Assembly (NCBI RefSeq): GCF_010015585.1
Contig: NW_022985067.1
Location: 62,001-126,000, forward strand
Length of the DNA stretch: 64,000 nt
DNA from: Eremomyces bilateralis CBS 781.70
Taxonomy: Eukaryota > Ascomycota > Dothideomycetes > Eremomycetales > Eremomycetaceae
Reading direction: 5' to 3'
Under the pieces are notes generated by a model. The model did no database searches, was not told the origin of the DNA, and saw only the letters and a list, made by a program, of their open reading frames with translations. This document shows positions 22,201 through 32,600 of the stretch, one piece after another. Position numbers and translations under genes: made by a program. How positions within the stretch are numbered: position 1 is the first letter of the stretch; the number at the start of each line of letters is the position of its first letter.

Positions 22201-22579
22201 GCACACGAGCGAGTCGGGCGCACACGCGGCGGTGCCGGCGAGTGGTGATAGCTCGTACGGGTCGCATGATGACGACGTGATGATGATGGATGTCATGGGC
22301 GCGAAGGGTGCGAAGTTGGCCCCTGTCGGCGCGGGCCTGGATGGGTTCCGCGAGCTGAGTGCGAATCTGAAGTTGGATGACCTGACTGGGAAGGATGGCG
22401 AGGCGCTGATGTTGTGGGGTGCCGGTGGAGTACCGGAGTTTGAAGGCGATGATGCCGGTGCGTTTGAGAGCTTGTTGGATTGGGAGGGTGTCGCCGGGGG
22501 AGATATGGGGGAGTTGAAGTGGGATGAGTTGGATGGCGCTGGAAACGATATTTGGGTCACTGGAGGGCTACTGCCCTGA
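19232..22579 (+). CDS. Zn2Cys6 transcription factor, FarA/CTF1 type
   Basis: Exons 19232-19491, 19793-20010, 20223-20725 and 20777-22579, in phase, 927 residues. Zinc cluster at about residues 47-78 (ACQCCRSRKVRCNV, then CTNCRLDEVEC), followed by a basic RRKKKW linker. The fungal-specific factor domain begins around residue 220 and contains the run LLYDFDYESDRVSLVQALLL and MRRPTRIKSEDFNVPMLTLD, which I recognise from FarA/FarB of Aspergillus and the cutinase factors CTF1-alpha/beta of Fusarium. These activate peroxisomal beta-oxidation and cutinase genes through CCTCGG sites. The C-terminal third is Ser/Pro/Ala-rich and then acidic, as in activation domains. I do not assign FarA versus FarB. 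Intron 2 is long (212 nt) for this window. Nuclear. Confidence 0.9.
20106..20123. repeat. Perfect 18-bp palindrome inside an intron
   Basis: AGATATCTGCAGATATCT is its own reverse complement and is followed at once by a third AGATAT. It lies in intron 2 of the FarA-like gene, 99 bp before the acceptor. Confidence 0.8.
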
Positions 22580-23066
22580 GTCTGCTTGGTAACGACGGAT
22601 CGATACGATTTTGCTATGGGAGGTTGGTGTTAGAAAAGTGCATTTTACATATCTGGATTAGGGCGCTTCATTGCTTGTCTTCACGACATCAGACACGGCC
22701 GTCGAAACGATTTAGATATGGCTCAGATACGTTTTCACAAATGAAATAAATGTTAATAAAAAAATATGCGCACATCGTCCACTGAATTATAGGAATAGAA
22801 ACGAATTCAAGAGTCCGCTTGAATTGGTTCGGTGCGAGCTGGCCTCCGCTCAAGCACATCGTACGTCCCCAAACACCCCAAGACTTTTGCTACGGCAAAG
22901 CTCGTGGCCTACTCTTATTATACATCATAAAAACCGCGTGTGTTGAGCTCGCAGTGTTGCATCTCTCCTTCGTCCGGATGTTTAATCCGAAAGTACACAA
23001 AAAGCTTCGCTATATAAAAGGCCAAAAATCACAAGAGTCCGCCCCGTGGTATGATGACCACCTACC
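22580..23066. other. Convergent 3' intergenic region
   Basis: Between the stop codons of the FarA-like gene (+) and the ethanolamine kinase (-). It holds both 3' ends and an A-rich run near 22755. No gene seen. Confidence 0.5.
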
Positions 23067-24610
23067 TTACTCTTCCTCTTGCCAACGCCGTTCCCTCAGG
23101 CTATCCGCCTTGCCCCGGCCCTCCACCGTCGGATACGCTGACTTCTTCCAATCCCAATACTCCTGCAATCGTACGATTGCATACTCCGCGTAGTCGAAAT
23201 CGATCTGGGAGATCTGCGCTTGGATCAGCGCCCAAATGCCCCAGTAGAAGCCCGGCAGGCCTCGGAAGAGGTCGACTTCCTGCGTGAGCCGGTCCAGCTC
23301 CTCCTCCGGATTGGTTTGCGCGTCGGCGGCGACGCTCGCGCCGGGGGAGAATGCGCGGACGGAGGTGAGATAGGACCGAAGGAAGTCGCGGCGTTGACGG
23401 CGCGTGGGGAGGACGGAGTAATCGCAGTCGAATCCACCCCATTCGGCAAAATGGTTCGCAAGGTCGAATGACGCCGGCGCCGGCGTGGCGTATTCGTAGT
23501 CAATGAATGTGACGTGGGTATCTCGCAGCTCGTCGATGGTTTCCTCCGGGACTGCAGCTGAAACGTGGGTGGGCGCAGAGGAGGACGTCGATTTAGGGGT
23601 GGATGACGGGGACGTGCTACGGCTATCGGTTGATGATCGGGTCGTCGAACTCGGGCCGGTTGCAATGGAGGAAACACCCTTCGGCAAGACGATCACATTC
23701 CCGGAGAGGAGGTCACAATGGGCGAAAACCAAGGGCCGGAACTGGCCAAATGTCTCTACCAACCAGGCCAGCTCTCGCTGCAATGCCGTTCTTTGCGTAC
23801 AATCTTCCTCCTTGTGGCATGGTAGCGCAGTTACCCAGCCTTGTAGCACAGTCCAAAGATTTGGGGTTGGCGCATCGAGGATATTTGCATGGTCGTTCAC
23901 TAAACGATCAAACGGGGAGGCAGCTCTTTCGGTATTCGTGCCTGGCTTTGCGGAACCGTTCAGAGATTTGTTTATTGAAAGAGCGCTGCTCGCTGGAGGA
24001 ACTGGAAGCTTCGTGTGCCATTCTGCTAAGCGACGTGCAACGGCGTGATAAACGGGAGGTTTCCGAAGATCGGCTGGCGAGCAGACCGTTCCAATGATGA
24101 ATCGGTATAAGAGACCGTTAGAGAATCGAGCAAGGAGAGCGGGTGCGAGAGAGTGGTCGGCGAGTAGGGAGTGGGACAGAAGTTCCCCTATTGCATCGTT
24201 AGTCGGTTTCGGGCGGAGATAGCGATAGACCAACTATTTCGGTCAATTAAGATGTCCGTTCCCTCTCCATATGCTCGGAGAAGAATGGCTTCCGAATCAA
24301 CCTCTGATGATGATAAGCCCGGTTTTAGCTTGATCGCTTTCATTAGCTGTACCACACACCAGGAGTTAGCCTCCTGCCCTCCATAAATTCAACAATGCCT
24401 TCCAAGGAATTCGGACTTGACGCGGGTTTTGTGATCACTAACCGTATTTGTTATGCCGTCCGTGAAGCGGACGAACTCTAACTTCCCATCTTCACCGTCC
24501 CATTCTGGCCGTAAAGCATGAATGAGTGCTCTTGCGGTCTCGTCGCTCTCCTGGGCGGTTGAATTTCTGTACGACAAGGGTATAAACGGAACGCGCGTTT
24601 TCGAAGCCAT
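23067..24610 (-). CDS. EKI1: Ethanolamine kinase
   Basis: Phosphorylates ethanolamine in the CDP-ethanolamine (Kennedy) route to phosphatidylethanolamine; the fold belongs to the choline/ethanolamine kinase family. Minus-strand exons 24443-24610, 24235-24346 and 23067-24187, in phase, 466 residues. Motifs: FVRFTDGITN (ethanolamine-kinase type nucleotide loop), LLRAYGEGTDILIDR, LLARFSNGLLYRF, the catalytic HCDLLSGNVI (about residue 247), and FIDYEYATPAPASFDLANHF with the metal-binding Asp. The two donors, GTTAGT and GTTGGT, are weak but GT-AG; the second intron has a CTAAC branch. A Ser/Thr-rich insert of about 50 residues separates the HCD motif from the FIDYEY motif, longer than usual. Some choline activity cannot be excluded. 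Confidence 0.9.
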
Positions 24611-26593
24611 TACGCGCGAATCGAGGGGGAAAAGTAGGGTGCGGAGGTATCAGGACTCGAGAAATACCTTCCCTCGATCAATTCCCAAGGAGAAATTGGA
24701 GTTAGTGTGGGCGTGCAGCCAAAAATTGGCAGCACCGAGCAAAGGATGTGGAGGAGTTGATTGTTGAGGTTCTGTGTGCTGCACGTGTAAGAATCCACGT
24801 TTCGGAAAGCTTTCGGAGCCCATGTCGTGGAACAGAACGTACCTTGATGCTCCGATCTTGGATGGTTCTAAAGAGACAAGCAGGTATAGAGGTTGGGATG
24901 CACAAACGGCGTTATCGGATTCGCCACGAAAGAACAAAATGAGGAAATGTAAGAGATACCTCTAAAACTAAGATGGCCGATGGTCTCGTGCCCACCTTCC
25001 CTGACGTGTGGACTGTGGAGTGCCGACGTGGAGGCACAAGGGGAAGCACGAGTGAAGAGAATTATCAGAGAGCTTCCATGGTTGAGAGGTCGAGCTAAGG
25101 TTTCGTCCTCCGAACCCGCTGGACCCTAAAGTCTTAAACCATCAGTGATCATCGCTCCCCAGACTTGGAAGATAGGGTCCAATATTTGATATTTCATTCA
25201 TATGAAACGAAACGAATTCATCCAATACCTGTGTTCTCTCGACTTGAGGTGATGAATGCGAATTTATCACTAATAACAATAGATGGTCGAAAAGGTAGAA
25301 AACTAATCGCCAACGCCAGGAGGTTTAAGTACACAGTTGTGCTGTTTGCTCCTCCAAACACATTCTGATCATGCCGTTTCACCGTTTCTAGTGCTGGTCA
25401 GTCATTCCAAAAACGATGGAAGTGCTGGAACGGTGAGCAATCTCAAGTGTCAGCCCAGTTGTACTCGGTGACTGGGTTACGGTACCGGTATACCATGGGA
25501 CAATATAATTTCGTTGGATAGAGGACGGGAAGAATCGGACATGGTGGCTTTACCAGCAAACCGTGAGATTTGCCCTCGTATGAACTCTCAGCTCGAATAG
25601 AGACACTAGGGACTCAGTTGATTAGAAAGAAAATTGACTTAATAATAATTAGAGAGCACGATCAAGTTCGTATTGTATAGGTAAAGGTACGGAGTAGCCC
25701 GTCTAGCCTTGGAGTTTCGATTCGTCACCGTCATGCTCTGTCGACTGTCAGGAATCACTGTAACGTTGCCAGCGACCTAGAGTTTTCAGGGTAGCAATCT
25801 TCAGCCAAAGCCAGACGATATGTTTGTGTGGAAGGATTTAGATAGGAAAAGGTGACAAACAAGAGAGGATACTGACGAATCGGAGATAGAATACGACGGG
25901 GACAAGGCGATTTCTGAAAACAGATTGGAGGTTTGGCAGGGGGGCAGGGAGGCGCGGACTGGCGGGGCGACTGCCATTGTTGATCATGGAATATTAATAG
26001 TGAACATACTTCAGCTACTACTATAACATACATTTCTATTTCTGCGTACCGATACTTTCGTGATCTTTCTATACGGTACCTAGGTATATACATATAAATT
26101 TAACCAGCACGGCCTTCATTCTCGAGTGTCTATCGCCCAGTGCAGAGGAGCAGTTCGGAGCAGCATCCCCTTTCGTGATACAGTTGACCAATGTTCCTCC
26201 ATCCCCGGGAAAACGAATCCTGGATCATACTAGGACATATTGACCTTTCCAACCTTTGAGGTTCTTATTAACTAAAGTCATGTTGGATCTTCATTGGATA
26301 TTCGATGCTGAAGCTCAGGATCGCCGAATTTCTAGCCGTCCCGCGTGTAACCTCATGACCGCAAGTCTTACCAACCCTTGCACTATTTCCAACCTCATGC
26401 TTGCTGCAGGCACCAGAGATAACGATAGTCATCCGTATCTAAGGCAGCCATGGCGTCGATTCCGTCGGCAAATTTGCCGCTCCGAAGGATCTCGCGAGGG
26501 AGGGATACAGCCTGGGAGATGCCAGCTCTGCTGTTATTCCCCCTTCCGCATTGAGGAGACGATATCGAGTATCCAGACCAATCAACAAACCAA
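24611..26593. other. Divergent intergenic region, about 2 kb
   Basis: Separates the starts of the ethanolamine kinase (-) and the CLC gene (+), so it should hold both promoters. AT-rich in 25.1-26.1 kb. Only short frames without motifs. Confidence 0.5.
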
Positions 26594-29117
26594 ATGGCGG
26601 GCGAGCAATCGAGCCCGAACGAGCGAACGCATCTCTTGGGCGCTCATAGTGATAGGACGCCACGTCGAAATAGCCGGGCTAGAGAATCGGAAGTACAGTC
26701 CGTTGTGGGGAGTGCAGTGAGCAAGGAAGAAGCAGCACTGGGACAGAGCATCATTGGAGAACGACTCCCCTACAGCGAGTATACGACCATCGATTGGCTT
26801 CATGACATAGTATGACCTCCACTGAGCTTCCAAACGAATGGGTTCTAGGATATGACGCTGACGTCTATGCGAAGGTCAAATCCTCATACCGCTACCGGTC
26901 TCTACGTCCACCACTCACGACACCCACTCTCCGTACCCGCCTCGATAACATCCTCGACCTTCTGACACCATGGATTGCCGTTGCACTCATTGGAGCACTC
27001 ACGGCCATAATCGCGTTCCTAGTCGACGTTGCCGTCGCCGTCGTCTCAGATTACAAGCTTGGGTATTGTCCCTGGGCCCTGACCCCTCGAGAAGAGTGCG
27101 CCAGCTTCCGGTTTTGGTTCACCGACAAGAACATTGAGCAAGTCGATATATCGAGAAGCGGGTTTTGGGCTGCGTACGCGGTTTACGTGACGTGGGCTCT
27201 GCTGTTCGGAGTCATTTCGTCGGGCTTGACCATGACGACTAAGAAAGAGCTGCCAACTGCGTCGGCAAACGAGGGAGGGGTCAAGGTCCCAGATACAGGT
27301 TCTGGTGAGACACGTACATATAATAATAAGGAGACGGGAAAGATCATGTACATGGCAGCAGGGTCGGGTATCCCCGAGCTCAAGACCATCCTCTCGGGGT
27401 TCCAAATCCCGCATATCCTCTCCTTCCCTATCCTCGTGGTTAAGGCGATCGGTTCGATCTTCGCGGTCGCTACAGGCATGTGTTTGGGGAAAGAAGGGCC
27501 TTTCGTCCATATCTCCGGCTGCGTGGGCAATCTGGTCGGCGAGCGGTTCGAGAAGTTCCGCGAGAACGGTCGTATGATGAGAGAGCTGCTGTCCGCCAGT
27601 TGCGCCGCTGGTCTCAGCGTCGCTTTCGGTGCCCCTATCGGCGGTGTTCTCTTCAGTTACGAGGAAATCAGCACGTATTTTCCCCGTAAAGTCCTCTGGA
27701 GAGCGTTCCTGTGCAGCATGGTGGCTGCTGTGGTCCTGAAGGAGCTCAATCCCACTGGAACTGGGAAGTTGGTTTTGTTTGAGACGAAATTCAATGCGAC
27801 ATACGAGCCACTGCATTACGTCATATTTGTTTTCCTCGGCGTCGCTGGTGGCATATTTGGAGGGATCTTCTGTCAGGCAAACTACCTGTGGAGCAAGTGG
27901 TTCCGATCGTTTCCAGTCATTAAGAAGTATCCAGTCTTTGAGTGTTTCCTGGTCGTATTCGCTACCGCAGTTTTGCAGTTCCCTAATCCGGTTCTGAGAG
28001 AGACTGGCGATACGATAGTGGAGAGACTGTTGGTCGACTGCTCCTCGGGCATCACATATCATGAGTGGATTTGCGTCCATGAGCGGCAGATGGAATCCAG
28101 CTCCAATTGGGGCTATGTCGCGTGGCTCATTTACGGGACGCTGGTCAAGCTGGTATTGATGATCATCACTTTTGGCCTCAAGGTTCCGAGTGGTGTCATT
28201 ATTCCCGCGCTGGATGGCGGAGCCTTCTTTGGTCGGCTCGTGGGGCAATTTGTCCCTGATATCAACCCTGGGATCTTCGCCATGGTGGGAGCGGGTGCCT
28301 TTCTCGCCGGCGTTAGTCGGATGACCATATCGCTTTGCGTCATCATGTTCGAGGTAGGGAGTTTCGCATCCGCTGGGGCATTTTGCTAACGCTCTTATAG
28401 CTAACCGGTGAACTTGAATTCACGCTACCGAATATGATCGCCATCCTGACGGCCAAGTTCGTCGCTGACGCCATCTCCTTAGAAAGCGTATATGATCTCG
28501 CTCAAACCGTCCTGGGCCACCCCTTCCTAGATAACGAGCATGCTCTTCAGCGCGTGCAGCACTCGACGACACCGCTCACCGCCGCGGAGTTAATGCCACC
28601 GAAGCAGACCATGGACGAGATCACCATCCACGTCCCTCGTTCCAACAAAGTAAGCCTGAAGCTTCTCAACGAACGCCTGGAGCTCCTTCGACGTCGGGGC
28701 CTCCACGACGCTGGGCTGGTGCTGGTCCAAAAGCATGCTGGCGTCGACATCTGCCAAGGGTATCTGGCCCAGGCAGAGCTTGCGTTCGGGGTGGAAGAGA
28801 TGGCCCCCGTTTATCTTAGCGCCGAGGACACGAGTTACGCACGCACAGAAATCGAGATCCGCCTGCTTGGGTCCGCGGCCGAGTTGGATGAAGCCACAGA
28901 GTCTCCAACAGGGACACCAGTGCTGGATCTCACCGCGTTTGTGGACCGGACGCCGTTGTCGTTAACGGCGAATGCACCGTTGGAGTATGCGGTCGAGATG
29001 TTTGGTAAGCTTGGATTGAGGTATTTAATGTTGACGGAGGAGAGTACCGGTGCGTTGGCTGGGGTGGTCATCAAGAAGAGGATGGTCGGGTACTTGGATA
29101 CTCTCGGTCATCATTAA
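26594..29117 (+). CDS. CLC-family chloride channel or Cl-/H+ exchanger
   Basis: Exons 26594-26809, 26875-28353 and 28401-29117, in phase, 803 residues. After a soluble N terminus with the family's YTTIDWLHDI motif come about ten hydrophobic segments. Selectivity motifs: GSGIPELK (about residue 236), GKEGPFVHI (about 277) with the gating glutamate, and the later PSGVIIPALDGGAFFGR. GVLFSYEEIS carries the glutamate that in exchangers passes protons, so I favour a Cl-/H+ exchanger of the Gef1/ClC-3-7 kind on an internal membrane. The C terminus has two CBS regions (about 590-800). I placed the first intron acceptor at 26874 (GAAG) because it restores the conserved HDIVKSSYRYR junction; the nearer TTCTAG would break the frame. 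Confidence 0.93.
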
Positions 29118-29679
29118 TTGATATTCGGATTGTCGAGGGCTTGGGTTGGGTCTAACATGTTGAGTAAAGGTAGTACCTTACCTACCTGCCACTAAGTTCG
29201 GATTAGAGCCACAAGTCGTGATGTATGTAGTAGAGCTGGACGCGATACATAGTAGATCAATGCATACCCTTATTACGGCCAAAGACTTCCCGGTATCAAT
29301 GGCATTCCCTCAGCTTTCTTGACTGATCGAATTCATTACACATACGGTAGTCGGACCCCATCCCATGAATTGGGCTGACGAGATCATAGCCTGTGTGGGG
29401 GCAAATAATCATAGCATCGACAACCATGCTCTAGACCGCGACTATCGCTTACTTTACTAGCTAAAGATATGAAGAGTCATTATTTAGGCATGCAGAGAAT
29501 ATCTCCAAGTATTTCTTAAAAGGAGGTATCGCCATGCCACACGATGAGGACGCGTTGCCTCGGATGATGCCATCACAGCTTTTTCAAACCACCCCACTGT
29601 TAGACTGCTAACTTCCAAACCACGCGAAAAGGATCTCCATTAACGCTTATTGATTGAAATACTATTAGCCACTGCAACC
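29118..29679 (+). promoter_or_regulatory. Upstream region of the cystathionine-synthase-like gene
   Basis: No gene. A CCTCGG hexamer lies at 29558-29563. The 3' end of the CLC gene is in the left part. Confidence 0.4.
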
Positions 29680-31440
29680 ATGGATGAAGAAGTACTTCAT
29701 GTCGCGCCGATCGATACGGCGCACTACCACGCGATACCTCCTGCGCCGCGTCATGCCGTTTCAACACATCTTCCCGGGTATTTATGATTTTGACAACTTT
29801 GTGTAGTTGACAGGTAGCTAATTGTTAACCGTAGGTGGGACAATGTTATTCGACTTGGAAAGAAGGATCCGGGACTCATTGCTCAATTTGTGAATATGTA
29901 TCCACGATTTGTGCTCCATAAGGACGTGAAGTCGGTATGAAAATCCTCCAGTGCCAGGCGTAGATGTCTGGCTGATTTGCTCAAGCTCATTGCGTCCGTC
30001 CTCCAACATGTCAAGTCGGCAGGTCTCTTCTGCTTCCCGTTTCCGAGCAGGAAATCTGCACAGGAATTCGTGGACTACGTTACGACATCACCAAGGCCAG
30101 ACGGCTTGGACGCGTTGGATGCGAGCGAAGTCACCATCCGAGGCTTTGAGATCGTGAATCGGCTCTTCTTCGTCTTCTTTCCGGTGACCAAAATCCCTCT
30201 GGTCATGAATTTCTGGACGAATACAGGCCTTGGTACTTCTAGTCGGCTGGCGGAAGCGAACCTCGCAGACGGTGACAAGATCCAAGAGGTCTCAATATCC
30301 GAAAGCCTCAGTCACAGGAGCTTGGAATCGCCGGCTCATGAGAAGTTGCGAAATCGAATCGTAGATTTACTGCAGAGAGCCCCGTTAGATGAAGCTCGAG
30401 CAAAGAAGGTGTCACCCAAAGACGTCTTTTTGTATCAAAACGGGATGGCCGCGATATTTAACGTCCACGACACTCTGAGACGCTGGAAGAAGCTCCCATC
30501 CAAGACCATCATGTTCGGAGTGCCGTTCCATCAGACCCTCCGGATATTCGAATACTGGGGCGCCGGTGTGGAGTTATTGCCACTGGGCGCTGAGTATGAC
30601 GAGCTCGAGCGAATACTGGATTCCGAGGCCGCGGATGGCAGACCTGTGCAGGCCATCTGGGCGGAAATACCTTCAAATCCACTCCTAGTCACTTCGGACT
30701 TGAAGCGACTCCGTTCGCTGGCTGACAAGCACTCCTGTGCCTTCGTTATCGATGACACCGTCGGGAGCTTTTCAAACGTTGACGTCCTGGGACTTGCCGA
30801 TATTATCCTGACCTCCTTAACGAAGAGCTTCAGTGGTTATGCGGATGTCATGGGAGGAAGCGCCACCCTTAATCCTTCCTCGACTATTTACGAAGAGCTC
30901 CGGCCCCTTTTCGAAAAGAATTACGAGACTGAAATGTTCTCTGCTGATGCCGAAGTCCTATTTCAGAATAGCGAGGATTACCTGAAGCGATCGACAACAC
31001 TGAACCGCAACGCAGAGTCACTTGTGAATTATCTGCAGTCATTGACGAAGAGATCGAGTAGCAGTGTTTCTCGCGTGTTCTACCCGACGGTGTCATCGAC
31101 GAGAGCGAATTTCGATGCGCTCAAACGACCAGCGACAGAAGAATTCGAGCCAGGATATGGTTGTCTATTTAGCGTTGAGTTGGACACTGTCGAGGCAGTG
31201 ATCGCGTTCTACAATAATCTGCACGTTCATAATGGACCACATCTCGGTGCCCATAGAACCATTGCCCTAGCGTACGTGAAGGGACTCTACCTTACAGAAC
31301 TGGACCGGGTGGCAAAATGGGGTTTGAAGGAAAGCCAGATACGGATTTCGGTTGGGCTTGAAGATTCCGAAGATTTGCTTCGAGCATTCAAATACGCTGT
31401 TCAATGCGCCGATGCTACAAGAAGCACCTTGGATATCTGA
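29680..31440 (+). CDS. PLP-dependent Cys/Met enzyme, cystathionine gamma-synthase-like
   Basis: Exons 29680-29777, 29835-29934 and 29986-31440, in phase, 550 residues. The length and the N-terminal extension (PPAPRHAVSTHLPGWDNV, then MYPRF) match the long fungal cystathionine gamma-synthases (yeast Str2, Neurospora met-7 type), which join an activated homoserine to cysteine on the way to methionine. The PLP lysine is in TSLTKSFSGYADVMGGS (about residue 344). EIPSNPLL and VIDDTVGSF are the cofactor-binding strands with the conserved Asp. The two small N-terminal exons were found by frame and conservation and are missed if one starts at a downstream Met. A secondary paralogue rather than the housekeeping enzyme is possible. 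Probably cytosolic. Confidence 0.88.
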
Positions 31441-32600
31441 TCATACTAGAGTATAGGAAGATGAAAGGTGGAGTCTTTAGATTAAAGACATGTTAGATAT
31501 CAGACTCATTTAGATCGCATGGCTTAAGAGAGCGGAGAAGGGTCATGCTCTGAGCGTTTGCTTCCTTTTTTTTTAGATTGATTGAGGAAGGTACCTTATC
31601 CTTCAACCTCTGAAGAGACTTGTAACAAAATAAACGGTCGAAGTCCACGGATAGACCACTGGGTGTACCTCGTACCTTACTCGTGCAAGAAGCCAATCGA
31701 TGATCCCCTTCTTGAGGGAGTCTGTTTTAAAGCTCACATCCCTATTCTGGTCTGTCATTTCCTGGGCATTGATGGCTCGCTGAAACATGTCAGTTTCTAA
31801 CTTCTCGATATGCCGGTGCATTTTCACCTGTGTATCTCGGACCAACGCATCCCCCGATATGCAGGCATGGATGCGATCGTTCGCAAGAAGTTTCCGAGCA
31901 TTTGAGTTGGGCAAGGCAGTTCACGACTGATTATATTCGGCGTCTTAATCTTTCCATTAATAGAGTTTGAAAACCGGCAACTATATCGGTCAGAATATAC
32001 ACTGACCGACCTCCATGCAGTCTCTTTGCCCGCACTGATTTCACTCTGCAGTCTCATCCCTCAGCCTCGTCCCTCAGCCTCGTCCAACAAAGGCTACCCA
32101 AGCGTCGATGCCTATATATAGGGTGTGCCGCGGCCTTGACTTTCAAGTCGATGCATGGCTGTGGTGTGATACAGGTTACTGACAGGACTGACCTGACCGG
32201 CTCTTTCATGGTCGTCTTTGGCCTGCTCGAAAACAGTCCGTGGTGTGCTCTCATGTTAATGGAGTCGGAAATGGACGAGAATGATGATATATTCGACGAA
32301 ATTAGCAACGCATTTTCCCGGGACAGCATCCATAATGATAGGGCAAGTATCTGTCTTCGGGGACATAACTGGCGATTCGAAGTGGAGATGTCGGTGGCTT
32401 TCCGATGTGCGCGGAGTGCGACAGATGCGAAGTAATCCCTATCCATCAACAGTAGCTAAGGAAAAATCTGCCGGGAAGAAAAAGAAGGCCGGTGGTAAGC
32501 GTAGGAAGCGCATCCGGCGTGCGAAATCCTGATAGAGTGGCACATGAGTACTGGGAAACGCCGGTCAGCATAGAATTTGTAACGCTACGAAGACAAAGCG
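31441..32600. other. Convergent 3' intergenic region, about 1.2 kb
   Basis: Lies between two stop codons. A T-rich run at 31565-31575 could be a 3' processing signal. Short frames only, with no motif. Confidence 0.45.

Noticed and set aside
27046-28248. Minus-strand open frame of 400 codons
   Set aside because: Antisense shadow of the CLC gene, with no motif of its own.
29558-29563. CCTCGG upstream of the cystathionine-synthase-like gene
   Set aside because: One hexamer is expected by chance at this density and the gene has no known link to FarA.
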